64,000 bases of DNA from an uncultured Gammaproteobacteria bacterium (GTDB lineage: Bacteria > Pseudomonadota > Gammaproteobacteria > Nitrosococcales > Methylophagaceae), in contig CAJQOM010000009.1 in assembly GCA_905479985.1 (NCBI GenBank), forward strand, positions 23,667-87,666, read 5' to 3'. Numbering within the stretch: position 1 is the stretch's first letter; the number at the start of each line of letters is the position of its first letter. Of the stretch, positions 46,200-55,804 are shown one piece after another. Position numbers and translations under genes: made by a program. A model generated the notes under the pieces. That model worked only from the letters and a program-made list of their open reading frames with translations. It made no database searches and was not told where the DNA came from.

Positions 46200-46222
46200 A
46201 GCGTTAAGTTGTTAATTATACT
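46193..46222 (+). promoter_or_regulatory. Sigma-70 promoter for the porin gene
   Basis: A -35 TTGCAT (46193-46198) and a -10 TATACT (46217-46222) are separated by 18 bases. Transcription would begin near 46229, about 27 bases before the porin GTG. The -35 is within Fur box 2. Confidence 0.65.
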
Positions 46223-46255
46223 TAATACCATAACTTTGATAACAAGGAAACATAA

Positions 46256-47554
46256 GTGAAATTTAAACGTACTTTAATTGCAGCAAGTTTGTTGGCGGCA
46301 GGAACCGTAGCGAATGCTGCACCCAGTAATGAAGAACTGTGGCAAATGATGCAGGACATGCAGCAGCAAATGAAAGATGTTCAAATGCAGAATCAGCAGT
46401 TAAAGGCTGAAAACGCGGATCTGAAAGGTAAGGTTGAAGAGACAGAGCAGGCAGTAGAAGCTGTCGTCGTGGCGACAGAAGAAGCGGCATCAAGTTCTCT
46501 CTTATCTAGCGGTAGAACGTCGATTGGTGGTTACGGGGAACTTCACTATAATAACTTGGACGATAATAATGGTGACAATGATCTAGACCGATTAGATTTC
46601 CATCGTTTTGTATTATTCTTTAGCCATGAGTTTACTGATGATTTACGTTTCTGGTCAGAGTTTGAGCTTGAACACAGCGTGGCGGGCGAAGGCAAAGAGG
46701 GAGAGGTTGAGTTAGAGCAAGCTTATATTGAATATGACATTAACGATCAGAACCGCGTGAAGGGTGGTGTCTTTTTAATGCCGGTCGGTATTATTAATGA
46801 AACGCATGAGCCTGATACGTTTTATGGTGTAGAGCGTAACCCGATTGAGAATAAAATTATTCCTTCGACGTGGTGGGAAGCAGGTGCGATGTTTAGCGGT
46901 AATATTGCTAATGGTTTTGCTTATGATCTTGCCGTCACTTCTGGACTTGATGTCAGTAAAAGTGCTGATTCTACTGATGCAGGTGAAGGTGTATCTTCGT
47001 TCAAAATTCGTGATGGTCGTCAAAAAGTGGCGAATGCACAAGCCAATGATTTGGCTTATACGGGACGTTTGAAATGGACAGCAATACCAGGTGTTGAATT
47101 AGCGGCAACGTTGCAGTACCAAGAAGATATTACGCAAGGAAACACACATAAGGATAACGCGGATCTAGGCCTAGATTCAGGAGGGGCTACTCTGTTCGAA
47201 ACGCATGCCGTTATACAGCAAGGGGCTTTTGGACTACGTGCATTGTATGCGCAATGGGATCTTGAAGGCGATGCACCTAAAGTAGCTGGCTATGACGAAC
47301 AAACGGGTTGGTATATTGAACCTTCATACAAGATTAATAAGAACCTTGGTGTTTTCGCTCGCTATAGTGCGTGGGATAATCAGGCGGGTATGAGCTCAAT
47401 TGAGAGCGAATTTGAGCAATTCGACTTGGGTGTTAATTGGTGGATACATAAAAACGTTGTCTTGAAATTGGATTATCAATTCCAAGATGCAGAAAGTGAT
47501 ACTGCAACAGAAAGAGAAGGCTTAAACCTAGGCCTTGGTTACCAGTTTTACTAA
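46256..47554 (+). CDS. Outer-membrane porin with N-terminal coiled coil
   Basis: A 432-residue exported beta-barrel protein. A signal peptide (ending VANAAPS, about residue 22) is followed by a Gln/Glu-rich coiled coil (about 28-75), then a beta-barrel region beginning GRTSIGGYGELHYNN and ending in the outer-membrane insertion signature YQFY with a terminal aromatic. This matches the phosphate/carbohydrate-type porins of marine gammaproteobacteria; the cargo is unknown. It starts at a GTG behind AAGGAAAC. The Fur-box promoter suggests iron-starvation control, and the downstream FMN-binding and PepSY genes suggest a linked uptake or reduction role. Confidence 0.85.
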   Translation: MKFKRTLIAASLLAAGTVANAAPSNEELWQMMQDMQQQMKDVQMQNQQLKAENADLKGKVEETEQAVEAVVVATEEAASSSLLSSGRTSIGGYGELHYNNLDDNNGDNDLDRLDFHRFVLFFSHEFTDDLRFWSEFELEHSVAGEGKEGEVELEQAYIEYDINDQNRVKGGVFLMPVGIINETHEPDTFYGVERNPIENKIIPSTWWEAGAMFSGNIANGFAYDLAVTSGLDVSKSADSTDAGEGVSSFKIRDGRQKVANAQANDLAYTGRLKWTAIPGVELAATLQYQEDITQGNTHKDNADLGLDSGGATLFETHAVIQQGAFGLRALYAQWDLEGDAPKVAGYDEQTGWYIEPSYKINKNLGVFARYSAWDNQAGMSSIESEFEQFDLGVNWWIHKNVVLKLDYQFQDAESDTATEREGLNLGLGYQFY

Positions 47555-47582
47555 ATGATAATTGAATGAAGGTAAGGCGGTT

Positions 47583-48110
47583 ATGAATAGCAATCAATTA
47601 AAAGGGCTCGGTCAATTATTCCTTTTGTGCGTGCTATTGATGGCCGCCTTTTCTGTTTCAGCACGCGGCGTTTATCAGACCAATGAAAATTTTCTGGCAG
47701 AAACATTTAAGGATGATGTGCCCAAAAGTAAGGTGATTTGGATTAAAGGCGACTTACGTAAAACGGTCGCGGATATTTTAAGTCATAAATATAGTGGATT
47801 GAGAGTACGTTATTGGCAGAAGGATCAGCGTACGGTATGGATATTGAATGAAATTGGCAAGGAGCAACCGATTACATTCGGTATTGTTATTCAGGCCGGA
47901 AAAATAGAGAAAGTGAAGGTACTCGCTTTTAGAGAAAGTCGGGGCGGAGAGGTTCGTTATCCCGCATTTACAGAACAATTTGAAGATGCTCAGTTAATTG
48001 GGCAAGCGCTTGATCGCCATATTGACGGTGTATCCGGTGCAACCTTGTCAGTTTGGGCTATGACAGCCGTCACGAGACTGGCATTATATCTAGATACATT
48101 GACTACATAA
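47583..48110 (+). CDS. Secreted FMN-binding domain protein with ApbE-type flavinylation site
   Basis: A 175-residue exported protein with an N-terminal signal peptide ending FSVSARG. It is followed by an FMN-binding domain like that of NqrC/RnfG, with the flavinylation motif DGVSGAT, so FMN is expected on Thr154 through a phosphoester bond made by ApbE. AAGGCGG precedes the ATG at 47583; a TTG at 47562 is an in-frame alternative. It lies between the porin and PepSY genes, so a periplasmic electron-carrier role is inferred. No apbE gene is present in the window. Confidence 0.88.
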   Translation: MNSNQLKGLGQLFLLCVLLMAAFSVSARGVYQTNENFLAETFKDDVPKSKVIWIKGDLRKTVADILSHKYSGLRVRYWQKDQRTVWILNEIGKEQPITFGIVIQAGKIEKVKVLAFRESRGGEVRYPAFTEQFEDAQLIGQALDRHIDGVSGATLSVWAMTAVTRLALYLDTLTT

Positions 48111-48122
48111 CTAGAGTTTTTT

Positions 48123-48842
48123 ATGGTCCATCGCTTGAGAATTTGGCATCGCAGCATCGGTGCGCTTGCGGCCTTATTTCTATTGATGCTCGCTATTACG
48201 GGCATATTACTTAATCACACCCTCGATTTGAAATTAGAACAACGGCATTTGGATTGGCCTTGGCTTTTAGAACATTACGGTGTTGCTGAGGTTGAAGCTG
48301 ATCGTGTCTATCTATTAGAAGATAATGTGATTTCGCAGTTCGATGATCAAATATTTGTTGATGCTAAGCCGATTGCGAAAAGCCTTAAACCGATTATTGG
48401 TGGTATTTATTTAGATGACATCACGATTGTGGCTTCTGATGATGCCCTTATTTTGTTGAGCTCGGAAGGTGAGTTTATTGAAGAAATGGGTGGCGCTTTG
48501 GGCGTGCCTTCTCAAATTCAAAATATTGGTTTATTTCATGGTTTGCCGGTGCTACAAACACGTCATGGTATGTGGCGAGGTAATGTGTTGCTTGAGCAGT
48601 GGGAACAAATTTCATTGCAGGGCGTGAGTTGGAGCGAACCCACTTCAATGCCTCGCATGGTACGTGAAGATTTAGCGCGTTATTTTTATGGCAAAGGTAT
48701 ATCTATTGAACGTTTTGTTTTGGATTTGCATAATGGCAGGATACTGGGTGCATTGGGTGTTTGGGTGTTAGATTTTATTGGACTTTTATTGATTGCTTTA
48801 TCATTCTCGGGTTTATGGGTGTGGCTTCGAAGTAAGGCTTAA
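48123..48842 (+). CDS. PepSY-associated transmembrane protein
   Basis: A 239-residue inner-membrane protein. An N-terminal helix (LRIWHRSIGALAALFLLMLA, about residues 5-30, with a membrane-side His) is followed by a periplasmic region of about 170 residues. A C-terminal helix (about 205-235) ends in LWVWLRSK. The layout is the PepSY-TM type, in which membrane histidines may carry haem for electron transfer across the membrane. It follows the FMN-binding gene by 12 bases, which makes it the likely electron donor to that flavoprotein, an inference from context. Confidence 0.83.
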   Translation: MVHRLRIWHRSIGALAALFLLMLAITGILLNHTLDLKLEQRHLDWPWLLEHYGVAEVEADRVYLLEDNVISQFDDQIFVDAKPIAKSLKPIIGGIYLDDITIVASDDALILLSSEGEFIEEMGGALGVPSQIQNIGLFHGLPVLQTRHGMWRGNVLLEQWEQISLQGVSWSEPTSMPRMVREDLARYFYGKGISIERFVLDLHNGRILGALGVWVLDFIGLLLIALSFSGLWVWLRSKA

Positions 48843-48845
48843 TAG

Positions 48846-49808
48846 ATGAACCGACAACCTGATTTCCCTTTTCTGCCCAAAGATTTTATTGAAACGGCTG
48901 AAGGATTGGTTTTTGCTGTGGTGAGTTATGGTGCCCAAGACGGTAAGGTCGGTTGCTTTTTGCGTTATGTACAATCGGAGTCTGGTTGGAAAAAGGTCGG
49001 GACCGACGCTGCAAATCAACTATTAGCAGAACATTATCCTGAGTATCTTTATCATTCCCAGCAATTTGATGCCGCGTTTCATGCGGTGCCACCTGAACGG
49101 ATTGTTTATCACCATCAACCTGAACAAGTATTAGCTCAGCTATTAGCAGGGCCTGCTTGCGATGACATAGTGCAACGCTTGCAACGGTTAATCCCTATTT
49201 TGGTGCAATATGGGACGAATATTGATGATTTAGGTGTGACAGGCTCATTATTAATCAGTTGTCAGAAAGCAAGTTCAGATATCGATCTGGTTGTTTATGG
49301 CCGAGAGGAGTTTCATCGAACACGACTAGGAATACAGCAAGCGGTGGCTGGCGGTGTACTGTCATTGTTAGGTAATGCCTTGATGCGAGATAATTTCCAA
49401 CGCCGTATGGGTGAATTGTCCTATGATGATTTTTCTTGGCATGAAAATCGCAAATTTAATAAAGCGGTCATTGATGGCACTAAGTTTGATATTGGCATGG
49501 TTGATGTTCAAGTGGCTGAAAATGAACAGAAACAATACCAAAAACAAGGTGTCTTAACGTTAACAACTCACGTTGTTGATGATCAGTTCTCGTTCGATTT
49601 TCCCGCACGTTATGCTTTGGATCACGATGTGATTTCTGAGGTATTGGTGTTTACACAGACTTATGTGGGGCAAGCTAAAACAGGTGAAAAAATTGAAGTG
49701 TCTGGTGCCGTCGAGTTAGACGTTGCAACAGGTCAGGGCCGTTTGATTGTGGGATCTTCTCGCGAGGCGGTGGGTGAATATATTAAGGTAATAAACGACA
49801 ATGAGTGA
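48846..49808 (+). CDS. Nucleotidyltransferase-fold protein (COG1665-like)
   Basis: A 320-residue cytoplasmic protein. The middle contains a nucleotidyltransferase signature, [23 protein letters not shown] (about residues 133-155). It has the Gly-Ser helix and the paired aspartates of the metal site, so catalysis is plausible. The flanking parts resemble the predicted nucleotidyltransferases of COG1665. The substrate is unknown. It begins 3 bases after the PepSY gene and overlaps gnd by 8 bases, so it is likely translated together with gnd. Confidence 0.78.
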   Translation: MNRQPDFPFLPKDFIETAEGLVFAVVSYGAQDGKVGCFLRYVQSESGWKKVGTDAANQLLAEHYPEYLYHSQQFDAAFHAVPPERIVYHHQPEQVLAQLLAGPACDDIVQRLQRLIPILVQYGTNIDDLGVTGSLLISCQKASSDIDLVVYGREEFHRTRLGIQQAVAGGVLSLLGNALMRDNFQRRMGELSYDDFSWHENRKFNKAVIDGTKFDIGMVDVQVAENEQKQYQKQGVLTLTTHVVDDQFSFDFPARYALDHDVISEVLVFTQTYVGQAKTGEKIEVSGAVELDVATGQGRLIVGSSREAVGEYIKVINDNE

Positions 49809-51261
49809 TGTGAAACAACAAGCGGATATTGGTTTGGTGGGTTTGGCTGTGATGGGCCAAAACTTAGTGTTAAATATGAACGATCATGGTTTTACGGTGG
49901 CGGTGTATAACCGAACGGTGAGTAAGGTTGATGATTTTTTAGCGGGCCCAGCAAAAGACACACAAGTGATTGGTTGTCATGATCTGGCCACGTTTGTTGC
50001 TACCTTGAAACGCCCTCGACGCGTCATGTTGATGGTAAAAGCAGGGCCGGTTGTTGATATTTTTATTGAACAATTAATTCCCTACCTTGAGCATGGCGAC
50101 ATTATTATTGATGGCGGTAACTCTCTGTATGACGACAGCGATCGCCGGACTTACGAATTACATCAAAAAGGCATTTTATTTATTGGTTCTGGTGTGTCGG
50201 GTGGTGAAGAAGGTGCACGCCATGGACCGTCGATTATGCCCGGTGGTAACCATGCTGCTTGGCCAGCCGTTAAACCTATTTTCCAAGCGATTGCGGCACA
50301 AGTTGATGATGAACCGTGCTGTGACTGGGTAGGGAATGATGGTGCCGGACATTATGTCAAAATGGTGCATAACGGCATTGAATATGGCGATATGCAATTG
50401 ATTTGCGAAGCCTACCAGTTAATGCGTGAAGGCCTTGGTATGAATGGCGATGAAATTCAGGCGGTATTTGCAGAGTGGAACGAAGGGGTTTTAGATTCCT
50501 ATTTAATCGAAATTACCCGAGATATCTTGGCGGTTAAAGAGGAAGACGGCAGTTTATTAATTGATAAAATTTTAGACAAAGCGGGCCAAAAAGGCACAGG
50601 TAAATGGACAGGGATGAATGCCTTAGATTTGGGTATTCCTCTGACGTTAATTGGTGAAGCGGTGTTTGCGCGTTGTTTATCGGCACGTAAGGATGAGCGG
50701 GTTGTAGCTTCAAAAATATTACCTAAACTGGCCAGTGAATTTACGGGCGATAAAGGCGAAATGGTTGACGCCATTCGGGATGCCTTGTATGCCTCAAAAA
50801 TCATCTCTTATGCCCAAGGGTATATGTTGATGCGAGAAGCAGCAGAGACCTATGGCTGGGAGCTCAATTATGGCGGTATTGCGATGATGTGGCGAGGTGG
50901 CTGTATTATTCGAAGCCAATTTTTGGCTAATATTCGTGAAGCATTTGATAAACAGCCTGACTTACAAAACTTATTGCTTGATGACTTCTTTATCAAAGCG
51001 ATTACCGAGGCGTTACCCGGTTGGCGAAAAGCGGTCGGAACGACGATTAGTTTAGGTGTACCATCGCCGGCATTTAGCAGTGCCTTGTCCTTTTATGATG
51101 GCTATCGTAGTGAGCGATTACCAGCGAACTTGTTACAAGCGCAACGTGATTACTTTGGTGCCCATACTTATGAGCGTGTTGATAAACCAGCAGGTGAATT
51201 TTTCCACACCAATTGGACAGGCCGTGGTGGCGATATCTCAGCGACTAATTATGATGTTTGA
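49801..51261 (+). CDS. gnd: 6-phosphogluconate dehydrogenase, decarboxylating
   Basis: NADP-linked oxidation of 6-phosphogluconate to ribulose 5-phosphate and CO2. In methylotrophs this also serves formaldehyde oxidation through the RuMP cycle. 486 residues, the long dimeric form. The Rossmann motif is [17 protein letters not shown], catalytic residues lie in [16 protein letters not shown] and [19 protein letters not shown], and the C-terminal [13 protein letters not shown] is also present. It overlaps the preceding nucleotidyltransferase gene. No zwf gene is adjacent. Confidence 0.96.
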   Translation: MSDVKQQADIGLVGLAVMGQNLVLNMNDHGFTVAVYNRTVSKVDDFLAGPAKDTQVIGCHDLATFVATLKRPRRVMLMVKAGPVVDIFIEQLIPYLEHGDIIIDGGNSLYDDSDRRTYELHQKGILFIGSGVSGGEEGARHGPSIMPGGNHAAWPAVKPIFQAIAAQVDDEPCCDWVGNDGAGHYVKMVHNGIEYGDMQLICEAYQLMREGLGMNGDEIQAVFAEWNEGVLDSYLIEITRDILAVKEEDGSLLIDKILDKAGQKGTGKWTGMNALDLGIPLTLIGEAVFARCLSARKDERVVASKILPKLASEFTGDKGEMVDAIRDALYASKIISYAQGYMLMREAAETYGWELNYGGIAMMWRGGCIIRSQFLANIREAFDKQPDLQNLLLDDFFIKAITEALPGWRKAVGTTISLGVPSPAFSSALSFYDGYRSERLPANLLQAQRDYFGAHTYERVDKPAGEFFHTNWTGRGGDISATNYDV

Positions 51262-51364
51262 GGTCGTGGCTTTAAATAAAAATGAACTAGAACAGTATTA
51301 TCAGACGAAATAATGACCGGCCAGATGCCGGCTCGAGACTCATAGAGTACAAGCTGGTTTCTCC

Positions 51365-52681
51365 CTATTCAGGCAATTTCATAATACCGAAATAAAAAGG
51401 TTTCTTGCTGATTCGGTACTGTTTTGCTTGGGCATTTGGAATGTGGATTTCTAAGTGATTTTTCTTCACCTTCGCTGTGACATCAGAGGGTGTTTCTTGC
51501 CATTCTTTGTCGGGGTTATTTCTTTCTTCGATTAGATAGTTGTCTGCATCCAATTCTTTGGTGCTGATCACAAGTGTTTCCCCTTGGTAGGAATGGATGG
51601 TTTTACTCCATGGCCTTGCTAGGGGTTCACCTATGAATAATCCCTCACCGGGTTGTTGTACTGATTTCCAATAAGCTTCGATTAAGCTATCGCCATTGGC
51701 GTAGCTGGGAATAAGGACTTGAGGGTTGGGAAATTTTTCTGAAAAGTTGCAAGGCTCTATCACAGCACCATAGCTACCGGTAACGCCATTTTCTAACCAG
51801 CGAAATGCTTTCATTTGGCCGTCATGGCCTATACCAATGCCGGCACCTGAAGTGAGGTGATCGGCGATAGCGCCTGGTAGATAAGTATTAGTGCCTATAG
51901 CTGGCACATGTGGCAAACCTGTTTGGTAGAACAAAATATCTTTTTTGTGTTTTATCGATGTGTCGGTTTTGTTGCTTCTATCATCAACAAAGTGTGCGTG
52001 GATGTTGTGGTGGTCTTGCCAAACCTCAACGAAGCGTTTGAATATAGGAACGCGGGTGCTACGAGCACGGTCATGTGTTCTGACAAGATAGGCGTGACCC
52101 TCTGGGTAGGTACTGTCGGCGCTGATACCGCGATCTATTAAAGCTTTGGCTTGTTGAAATGTAGTGGCACTGAGCATCATGCTAAGTTTTAGAGGACTAT
52201 CTTTCTGCCAAAGTAGATCAGTTTGGTCGTTGTAATAAGGGCTGAGTGCGGTCGGGTTGCATTTGGCTTTGTTATCGGGTTTTTGACCACAATATTTTTC
52301 GTTATAACCTAAGGCGAAAGCACTGGTAATGGACATGCATCCAACACGATAGGGTGCATTAAAAGTGAGTAAGATGACTTTGATATCAGCAGTGAGTTTG
52401 GGCTTGAGCTGTTGCATGATCATTGAGAACTGTTGTGGGCTCAATCTATTTGCATGGGGTGGTAGAGAGACTGATGCAATTTGGGTGGTCGGAACATACC
52501 GTTGCTGTGCGTAATAGTCAGCGATTTTTTGAGATAAAGGATCGTCTTGTTTGACTAAAATAAGGACGTTGCTGCCACTGAGTTTGTTGGGTATGTCGAT
52601 GGCGGGTAAATCCTTAGCATTGACGCCGCTGATAGTCGTTAGCCAGAATGCTAATAGTGAGAGGCGTAATGCAATTGCCAC
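51365..52681 (-). CDS. TIGR03790 family exported protein
   Basis: A 438-residue protein with a signal peptide (GTG start, hydrophobic core, SGVNAKD near residue 23). The TIGR03790 family core follows, recognised by NVLILVKQDDPLSQKIADYY, the R-x-x-P segment after it, and VILLTFNAPYRVGC. AAGGA lies 6 bases before the GTG at 52681. The family is found in diverse bacteria, but its function is not known. The 103-base gap to gnd, with which it converges, contains only a short GC hairpin. Confidence 0.82.
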   Translation of the reverse strand: MAIALRLSLLAFWLTTISGVNAKDLPAIDIPNKLSGSNVLILVKQDDPLSQKIADYYAQQRYVPTTQIASVSLPPHANRLSPQQFSMIMQQLKPKLTADIKVILLTFNAPYRVGCMSITSAFALGYNEKYCGQKPDNKAKCNPTALSPYYNDQTDLLWQKDSPLKLSMMLSATTFQQAKALIDRGISADSTYPEGHAYLVRTHDRARSTRVPIFKRFVEVWQDHHNIHAHFVDDRSNKTDTSIKHKKDILFYQTGLPHVPAIGTNTYLPGAIADHLTSGAGIGIGHDGQMKAFRWLENGVTGSYGAVIEPCNFSEKFPNPQVLIPSYANGDSLIEAYWKSVQQPGEGLFIGEPLARPWSKTIHSYQGETLVISTKELDADNYLIEERNNPDKEWQETPSDVTAKVKKNHLEIHIPNAQAKQYRISKKPFYFGIMKLPE

Positions 52682-52815
52682 ATAATGTCCTTACGATTGC
52701 GTTTGTCTTGTTGGGTTAAATGAAGTTGGTTTCATTGGGTTAGAACATGACATAATTCGATTGGTTGCAAGAAAGTGTTTATTTTAAGAAATAGTTTAAT
52801 TATAGGGGCAGGCAG

Positions 52816-54345
52816 GTGGCTGAACAACAGACAATTTTTATTGGTCAAGCTGAACAAGCAGTTGGACTTTTACCTAAGATGGCGAATCGACATGGTTTGA
52901 TTGCAGGTGCGACGGGTACGGGTAAGACGATCACGATGCAGGGTTTGGCTGAGGGCTTTAGTGAGTTGGGTGTGCCGGTATTTTTAGCCGATGTGAAAGG
53001 TGATGTATCAGGTGTTAGCCAGCCGGGTAAACCGCATCCTAAGGTGGCGGAACGTGTTGAAATAATGTCTTTGGACTCCTTTGCTTTTACGGGCTTTCCC
53101 GTTACCTTTTGGGATGTGTTTGGTGAGCTAGGCCATCCCGTTAGAACGACTATTTCGGAAATGGGCCCTTTATTGTTGTCTCGTTTGTTGAAATTGAATG
53201 AGGTGCAACAAGGTGTTTTGAACCTGGTTTTCCGGGTGGCAGATGACAATGGCTGGTTGTTATTAGATTTAGATGACCTGCGTGCGATGCTGAAGTTTGT
53301 GGCTGATAATGCAGCAGAATATCGGACTTTGTATGGTAATGTGTCGGCGGCGAGTGTGGGTGCGATTCAGCGACGTTTGATCGGGTTAGAAGATCAGGGC
53401 GGCGCTCAGTTGTTTTCTGAACCGGTGCTAAATTTAGATGATTTAATGCAGACCGATGAGGATGGTAAGGGCATTATTAATTTGTTGGCAGCCAATAAAT
53501 TGATGAATTCACCGCAGTTGTATAGCACATTCTTATTATGGTTGATGGCAGAGTTATTTGAACAGTTACCTGAGGTGGGTGATCCGGATAAGCCGAAACT
53601 AGTATTATTTTTTGATGAAGCGCATCTGATTTTTAAAGATGCACCGAAAGTATTACTGAGTAAGGTTGAGCAAGTAGTGCGACTGATTCGCTCGAAAGGC
53701 GTGGGTGTGTATTTTGTGACACAAAACCCAACGGATATCCCTGACAGTGTTTTAGGTCAGTTAGGGAATCGAATTCAACATGCTTTACGGGCGTATACGG
53801 CGAAAGATCAAAAAGCAGTGAGGGCGGCGGCACAAACATTTCGGGCAAACCCTAAATTGGATACTGAAACGGTGATTACGCAGCTTGGTGTGGGCGAAGC
53901 CTTGGTGTCATTATTAGATGAAAAAGGCCGGCCCGGTATTGTGCAACAGACTTTGATCAAGCCACCTAAAAGCCAGATCGGGCCAATTAAACCGGCGCAA
54001 CGTAAAACATTGATGGCGCAATCTTTGGTTGCCGGGGTGTATGAGAAAGAAGTGGATCGTGAATCGGCCTACGAGATTTTGACAGCCCGTGCTGACAAGG
54101 TAGCTGAACAACAAGCAAGCAGTAAAGCGGCGGCTACGAGAGCAAAAGAAGATGCTGCGGCAGAGAAGGCACGTTTGGCGAAAGAAAAAGCGCGGAACGC
54201 GAAATCAAGGAAGTCTAAATCATCTACTCGTCGTAGTGATTCTGCAATGGATGCCTTCGTGAAAAGTGCGATGCGGAGCCTAGGCGGACAGGTGGGACGA
54301 AAGTTAATTCGCGGTGTATTGGGTTCTTTATTCGGTGGTCGTTAG
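52816..54345 (+). CDS. HerA-like DUF853 ATPase (YjgR family)
   Basis: A 509-residue cytoplasmic ATPase of the HerA/FtsK superfamily. Walker A is [12 protein letters not shown] near residue 31, with [14 protein letters not shown] after it. Walker B is [12 protein letters not shown], and a sensor-like [22 protein letters not shown] follows. The C-terminal 90 residues are a basic, Ala/Lys-rich coiled coil ending in a Gly/Arg tail. Function is unknown; E. coli YjgR is the nearest named relative. The start is a GTG behind AGGGGCAGGCAG. Confidence 0.93.
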   Translation: MAEQQTIFIGQAEQAVGLLPKMANRHGLIAGATGTGKTITMQGLAEGFSELGVPVFLADVKGDVSGVSQPGKPHPKVAERVEIMSLDSFAFTGFPVTFWDVFGELGHPVRTTISEMGPLLLSRLLKLNEVQQGVLNLVFRVADDNGWLLLDLDDLRAMLKFVADNAAEYRTLYGNVSAASVGAIQRRLIGLEDQGGAQLFSEPVLNLDDLMQTDEDGKGIINLLAANKLMNSPQLYSTFLLWLMAELFEQLPEVGDPDKPKLVLFFDEAHLIFKDAPKVLLSKVEQVVRLIRSKGVGVYFVTQNPTDIPDSVLGQLGNRIQHALRAYTAKDQKAVRAAAQTFRANPKLDTETVITQLGVGEALVSLLDEKGRPGIVQQTLIKPPKSQIGPIKPAQRKTLMAQSLVAGVYEKEVDRESAYEILTARADKVAEQQASSKAAATRAKEDAAAEKARLAKEKARNAKSRKSKSSTRRSDSAMDAFVKSAMRSLGGQVGRKLIRGVLGSLFGGR

Positions 54346-54416
54346 ATGAAATGAACTGACAGGTGTCGAGCGAACTAATGAATTAAAGTGGCTTACTCAC
54401 GATTTTAAAGAACAAA

Positions 54417-54442
54417 TTGAGCCCTGGAGCGCCAGGGCTCAA
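54417..54442. terminator. Hairpin terminator between the DUF853 and lipoprotein genes
   Basis: A perfect 11-bp inverted repeat, TTGAGCCCTGG / CCAGGGCTCAA, with a 4-base loop lies between two convergent genes. T-runs are short on both sides, so it may be weak, but its position suits a shared end signal. Confidence 0.7.
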
Positions 54443-54454
54443 CGATTGTCGAAT

Positions 54455-55204
54455 CTAAAACTTACGTTGGCTACTTAGTTCGCAACTGGCTTGGTGTTCT
54501 GTTCCATTATGCTGATGTAATAACGTACCTGAGGCACGGTTAATTGAGATACGGTGCTCTGGCGCTTCTGCCACGATATAAGTATCAGTGAGCTCAGTGA
54601 TATCGAACTGTGCGACGGTTTCCCCATCATGTTGTTGAATTAACTGTTGCTTGTCAGAGTTAAAAGCGAAGAAGACTTCTTTGCTAGACGTTTGGCAAGT
54701 AATGTATTTGAAGCCATGTTCATCAACGACTTCTGCAGCAGCAAGATGTGCATTAGCAATCCTACTTTCTTGAGCTAACATTTGAACATTACAGAATTTA
54801 TCAGATAAAGAAACGATCCCAGAGTCGTGTAGATGCTGTATGACTTTCCCGTTATTGATTAGAAAAAAATGGGCGCGTAAAGAACGAAAATCTCTAGATT
54901 GTTTAGCATTTTGTGTAGCGACAAGAGCACATGCGCGGTAGCCAAACTGTTCTTGGATGAGCTGATCGAAAATGAACTTGTTGGGTTCATTTAAAAATTC
55001 AATGTTATCTATATCTAATGGCGTCCTGGTTGGTTTTTTCTTTAAAAATTCGGCGACAATCTCCTTATAGTTTTCTGGCTGTTCACCAAAGCTTACATCA
55101 CCTGCTGAAGAAGAGTTTGAGGTAGTTGCACAGGCTGAAATCAAGCCCATGCTGAGAATAAGTAAGCTTGTGCGTAATGCTTTGAGCGAAAAAAAGTGTA
55201 TCAA
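54455..55204 (-). CDS. Putative lipoprotein, unknown family
   Basis: A 249-residue predicted lipoprotein with lipobox LISAC (Cys at 25) after a hydrophobic signal. A Ser-rich linker follows, then a mixed alpha/beta domain with four further cysteines (in YRACALVA, KFCNVQML, ITCQTSS and ASCELSS). I do not recognise the family. Its gene stands alone between a hairpin terminator and the YehS-type gene. Even cysteine number in an exported protein suggests disulfides. Confidence 0.72.
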   Translation of the reverse strand: MIHFFSLKALRTSLLILSMGLISACATTSNSSSAGDVSFGEQPENYKEIVAEFLKKKPTRTPLDIDNIEFLNEPNKFIFDQLIQEQFGYRACALVATQNAKQSRDFRSLRAHFFLINNGKVIQHLHDSGIVSLSDKFCNVQMLAQESRIANAHLAAAEVVDEHGFKYITCQTSSKEVFFAFNSDKQQLIQQHDGETVAQFDITELTDTYIVAEAPEHRISINRASGTLLHQHNGTEHQASCELSSQRKF

Positions 55205-55300
55205 AATAGCCCCCGGTAGTGGATATGATTATCGTATTTATTTGTTTGCGTCATGTTAAAGCAATCTGGTTGATTGGACAACGTGAGATTACCTTGTTAT

Positions 55301-55804
55301 CTAGGCTTCTTGGTCTGGCCATGCAAAGGCCTCAGTTGCCATGCTCGGCGGTCGGTATTTCAGTTGAAGCCCCATTATGAAATTCCTTAAGATTTGATCT
55401 TTACAGCTGCGATAGTGCTTATGGGCGGGCTTTCTGAAAAAAGCGCTTAGTTCATGCCGACTAATCTGTAAATCAGCTAGTTCGAGGATGGCCAATACAT
55501 CTTCTGCTTTTAAATTGAAGGCAATTTTGAGCTTTGTGAAGATGAGGTTATTGTTTAAGCTTTTTTCTGCTTTGGGTATTGGGCCGTCTTTTTTGCCGCG
55601 TTTTTCAGTGATGAGGCCATTGAGAAAGTGGGCGAACTGATTGTCGTTACAGTTTTTATAATCAGCATCATCTTCTTTTTTTAACCAGTTACTGATTTGT
55701 TCTCGTGTCACAGGGTATTCGACATGATTGAAGATAGCGATGACTTTATTGTCATTAAGGTCAAGGATATAGCGAATGCGGCGGAGAATATCGTTATTGG
55801 TCAC
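55301..55804 (-). CDS. YehS-like DUF1456 protein
   Basis: A 167-residue soluble protein built of two copies of the DUF1456 repeat. The first starts NDILRRIRYILDLNDNKVIAI, the second NLIFTKLKIAFNLKAEDVLAI, and each ends in a YKNC/YRSC-type segment followed by LNGLI/IMGLQ. This is the YehS family, of unknown function. It overlaps the DUF1499 gene by 4 bases on the same strand. Confidence 0.92.
   Translation of the reverse strand: MTNNDILRRIRYILDLNDNKVIAIFNHVEYPVTREQISNWLKKEDDADYKNCNDNQFAHFLNGLITEKRGKKDGPIPKAEKSLNNNLIFTKLKIAFNLKAEDVLAILELADLQISRHELSAFFRKPAHKHYRSCKDQILRNFIMGLQLKYRPPSMATEAFAWPDQEA

Noticed and set aside
51056..51313. 85-residue plus-strand frame overlapping the end of gnd
   Set aside because: Most of it overlaps conserved gnd codons. 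Only about 50 bases extend beyond the gnd stop, and no ribosome binding site is evident.
51315..51333. GC-rich inverted repeat after gnd as a terminator
   Set aside because: The stem is only about 5 bp (CCGGC/GCCGG) and no T-run follows on either strand.
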